The notes under the pieces were generated by a model, which had not been told where the DNA came from, searched no databases, and saw only the letters and a list, made by a program, of their open reading frames with translations. 64,000 bases of DNA, from contig NC_051445.1 in the NCBI RefSeq assembly GCF_001649575.2, positions 3,862,064 through 3,926,063 on the forward strand, written 5' to 3'. This document shows positions 62,101 to 64,000 of this stretch, piece by piece (the first letter of the stretch is position 1; each line of letters begins with the position of its first letter). Source of the stretch: Kryptolebias marmoratus. Taxonomy: Eukaryota > Chordata > Actinopteri > Cyprinodontiformes > Rivulidae. The translations under genes were made by a program, and so were the position numbers.

Positions 62101-64000
62101 GAAAATAATCATTTAATGACTGAAAACCAGTGTTTGTAAGTGATTAAAATGATCTACAGAAATAAACTAAAGCTATTTTCATCAGTTTTTAAGATAATCT
62201 TAACACTATCCTTTAACTCCAAAACTGCTGCAACTGTTGCACAGAAACCCAACTGAGAAAAAAATGCTAATTCACAAAACAGCCATTTTAGAGCAGTTTT
62301 CACAGGCAGACGGGTAGACTTTATGTCTGTGGGTTCTGGTTAAATTACCTAAAAAGAAAAACTTTTCTGCAATAATCTAGAACAAATACAGATCCATTAC
62401 AGTCTGAGCATTCTGACTTATATAAAATAAGATATATTATGTAAGGAAGTACTAATGCCATAAGATGACTAGAAGAAGAAAACTACCAGCTGCAACTTAA
62501 AGCTCGTAAATGACAATCCTCTTTGAGGAGGTAAAGCTAACTAACATTTATAAAGGATTATCGTTGGATAAAGGTTTAAACAGCTTATTGATACTGTAAA
62601 CTCCCCACAGTAGATTGTGTATATGCATTTAGGTCTGAGTATTATCAGGTGTACTTTAACAATACCAAGACAGAGAACAATGAAAAATTTAAAACCCCCA
62701 TGTTGTCTACTTAAAGTAATTATAGCGTTAAACATGCAAATGAATCTGTTGAATAGGTGAGATTGTGAATTAAAAGCATGGAGAAAATTGCAATCATACT
62801 TTAAAATAATCAAAGCTTTATATATGGGAACCTTCTGAACCACTACAATAATTAGGACACTTGAATCACTAATCATTTTGATTGGGAGACACAAAATAAA
62901 ATATTGAGCGTCACAAAAAACATACGCAAGAAACTTTTATTTATTCTAAAATTAGGATAAAATAAAAAGAAAAAAATCAGTCTTGAACTATTTTTCATTT
63001 TAAGCATCCCATAATGTAATGTTTGAACACCTACTTTTTATACTTTGGTTTAGCCAATTCCTAAATTCTTACAATTTCCATAATTCTGAAAGCAAAATAT
63101 TGTATGAAAGTAAAGTGATAAAGAATTTCAGAAGCTCAATAGTTCAGAGCCTCATTTGTCACATTTTCTGTTCTATAAAGCTGTAAGTGTTTTTAGTCGG
63201 TGACAGGTCTGGCCCATAGGCAGGCAAGTTGAACACTTTCTAAAGAGCCATACTGTGGTAAATCCAGAAAAGTGTGCTTTGGCATCATTTAAGTAAAGTA
63301 TGGTAGTTAATTGACTGATCTAAATGTATTTTTTTATTTTGAAAAGCATCTGCAGCAGTATTCTTACTTAAAAACTCCATGAAAACTTTGTAAGCAGATC
63401 CAGAATAATCTAACAGATTGCATGCGCCTGTAATAAACTGACATGAAGTCTGGGATACACACCAGACAGTGCACAGATATGTTTTTATTCTAAGATTTGT
63501 GTCTAACATCTTGTGCTCAGTGTTAAAGTAGTTCACTTGTTGTTTTAGGAGATAATTGACTTTTGTAATGTTATTCACTGATGTACCTGAAAAGATAAAC
63601 AGCAAAAAAGCAAACTAATCCCCTTAAAAATCTCATTTAAGGCATCATCTTTCAAACCAGCACAGTCTCCATGGGACCTTGTACTTGTATTTTTCAGTGT
63701 CATCTCAGGAACGGTAAATGAAAAGCGAAGGTGGACCCCTCACAGTCTTTGCTTGTAGTAGACCCAATTTTCTTCCACCTCCTGAAGTCCTTGTATCCCT
63801 GCAACTTTGAAGTCCAGCCAGCTTTGAAAAAGCCTGCAATCTTCCCGTCATGACCAGGCAGAGGATTATCCAAGCCCTGCAGGACCAAGTGGAAAGAGGG
63901 CTGGAGGAGGAGTAGGGCCATTCTCCACAAGTGCCATGTATGCACAAGCAGCCCTGCCTCCGGCCAGAGCTGTGAGGGATTAACAAGCTACTAAAGAAGC
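53193..64000. other. Spacer or intron; no gene confirmed
   Basis: Includes a T18 run at 53421-53438 and AAAT-rich tracts near 53300. GC-balanced stretches at 54780-54960, 55200-55460, 57380-57600 and 60600-60850 have no convincing coding frame. The last 300 bases (63700-63986) are open in two minus-strand frames, one including NPLPGHDGKIAGFFKAGW, with no splice evidence; an exon continuing past the edge is possible but not supported. No mobile element was recognised in these 10.8 kb. Confidence 0.45.
53421..53438. repeat. T18 homopolymer
   Basis: Eighteen T in a row; no attached element. Confidence 0.85.

Noticed and set aside
63700..63986. Two overlapping minus-strand frames at the right edge
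   Set aside because: Protein-like in places, but with no splice signals inside the window and truncated by the edge; evidence is insufficient for a call.

Overview
The window reads as gene-poor nuclear DNA of a bony fish, probably a percomorph teleost. The evidence is indirect: very low coding density, AT-rich spacer, intron-style splice signals, many short microsatellites and homopolymers, and several repeat relics of kinds common in teleost genomes (a Tc1-like transposon, a short hAT-type element, a PIF/Harbinger-type relic encoding a MADF-like domain, and a repeat with GAGAATAAAGT-rich inverted ends). There are no bacterial-style operons and no full-length protein gene. One assembly gap (N at 22527-23043) lies inside a transposon copy that carries an (ACTC)n tract.

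Coding content. Only two segments look like real host exons, both on the minus strand. At 4438-4235 an exon with a strong acceptor and a consensus donor carries an ATG followed by a classic signal peptide, so it is probably the first coding exon of a secreted or membrane protein whose remaining exons lie beyond the left edge. At 10741-10650 a short segment behind a strong acceptor runs in frame to a stop and is followed 22 bases later by AATAAA, which fits the last coding exon of a second gene whose other exons lie to the right or outside the window. I could not name either gene. If both are real, they are neighbouring genes in the same orientation.

Mobile elements. From left to right: a decayed tRNA-SINE-like fragment (15122-15191); a hAT-type non-autonomous element with an intact 8-bp target duplication (22311-23213); a 3'-truncated, frame-broken Tc1-like transposon (39221-39990); the left end of a PIF/Harbinger-type element with a MADF-like exon broken by a TGA (42301-42669); a 1.3-kb element with inverted ends and an internal 60-bp hairpin (45521-46830); and a doubtful relic near 48256-48510.

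The rest, more than 90 percent of the window, is intronic or intergenic spacer. It holds simple repeats, a few perfect hairpins, an isolated CpG-dense patch at 36860-37085, two perfect CRE palindromes near 33.2 and 34.3 kb, and a dense homeodomain-type site cluster near 29.88 kb that could belong to a conserved enhancer. I saw no tRNA or rRNA gene, no known microRNA and no CRISPR array. No novel multi-gene system is visible; the points most worth checking are the two orphan exons, the CpG patch and the palindromic repeat.
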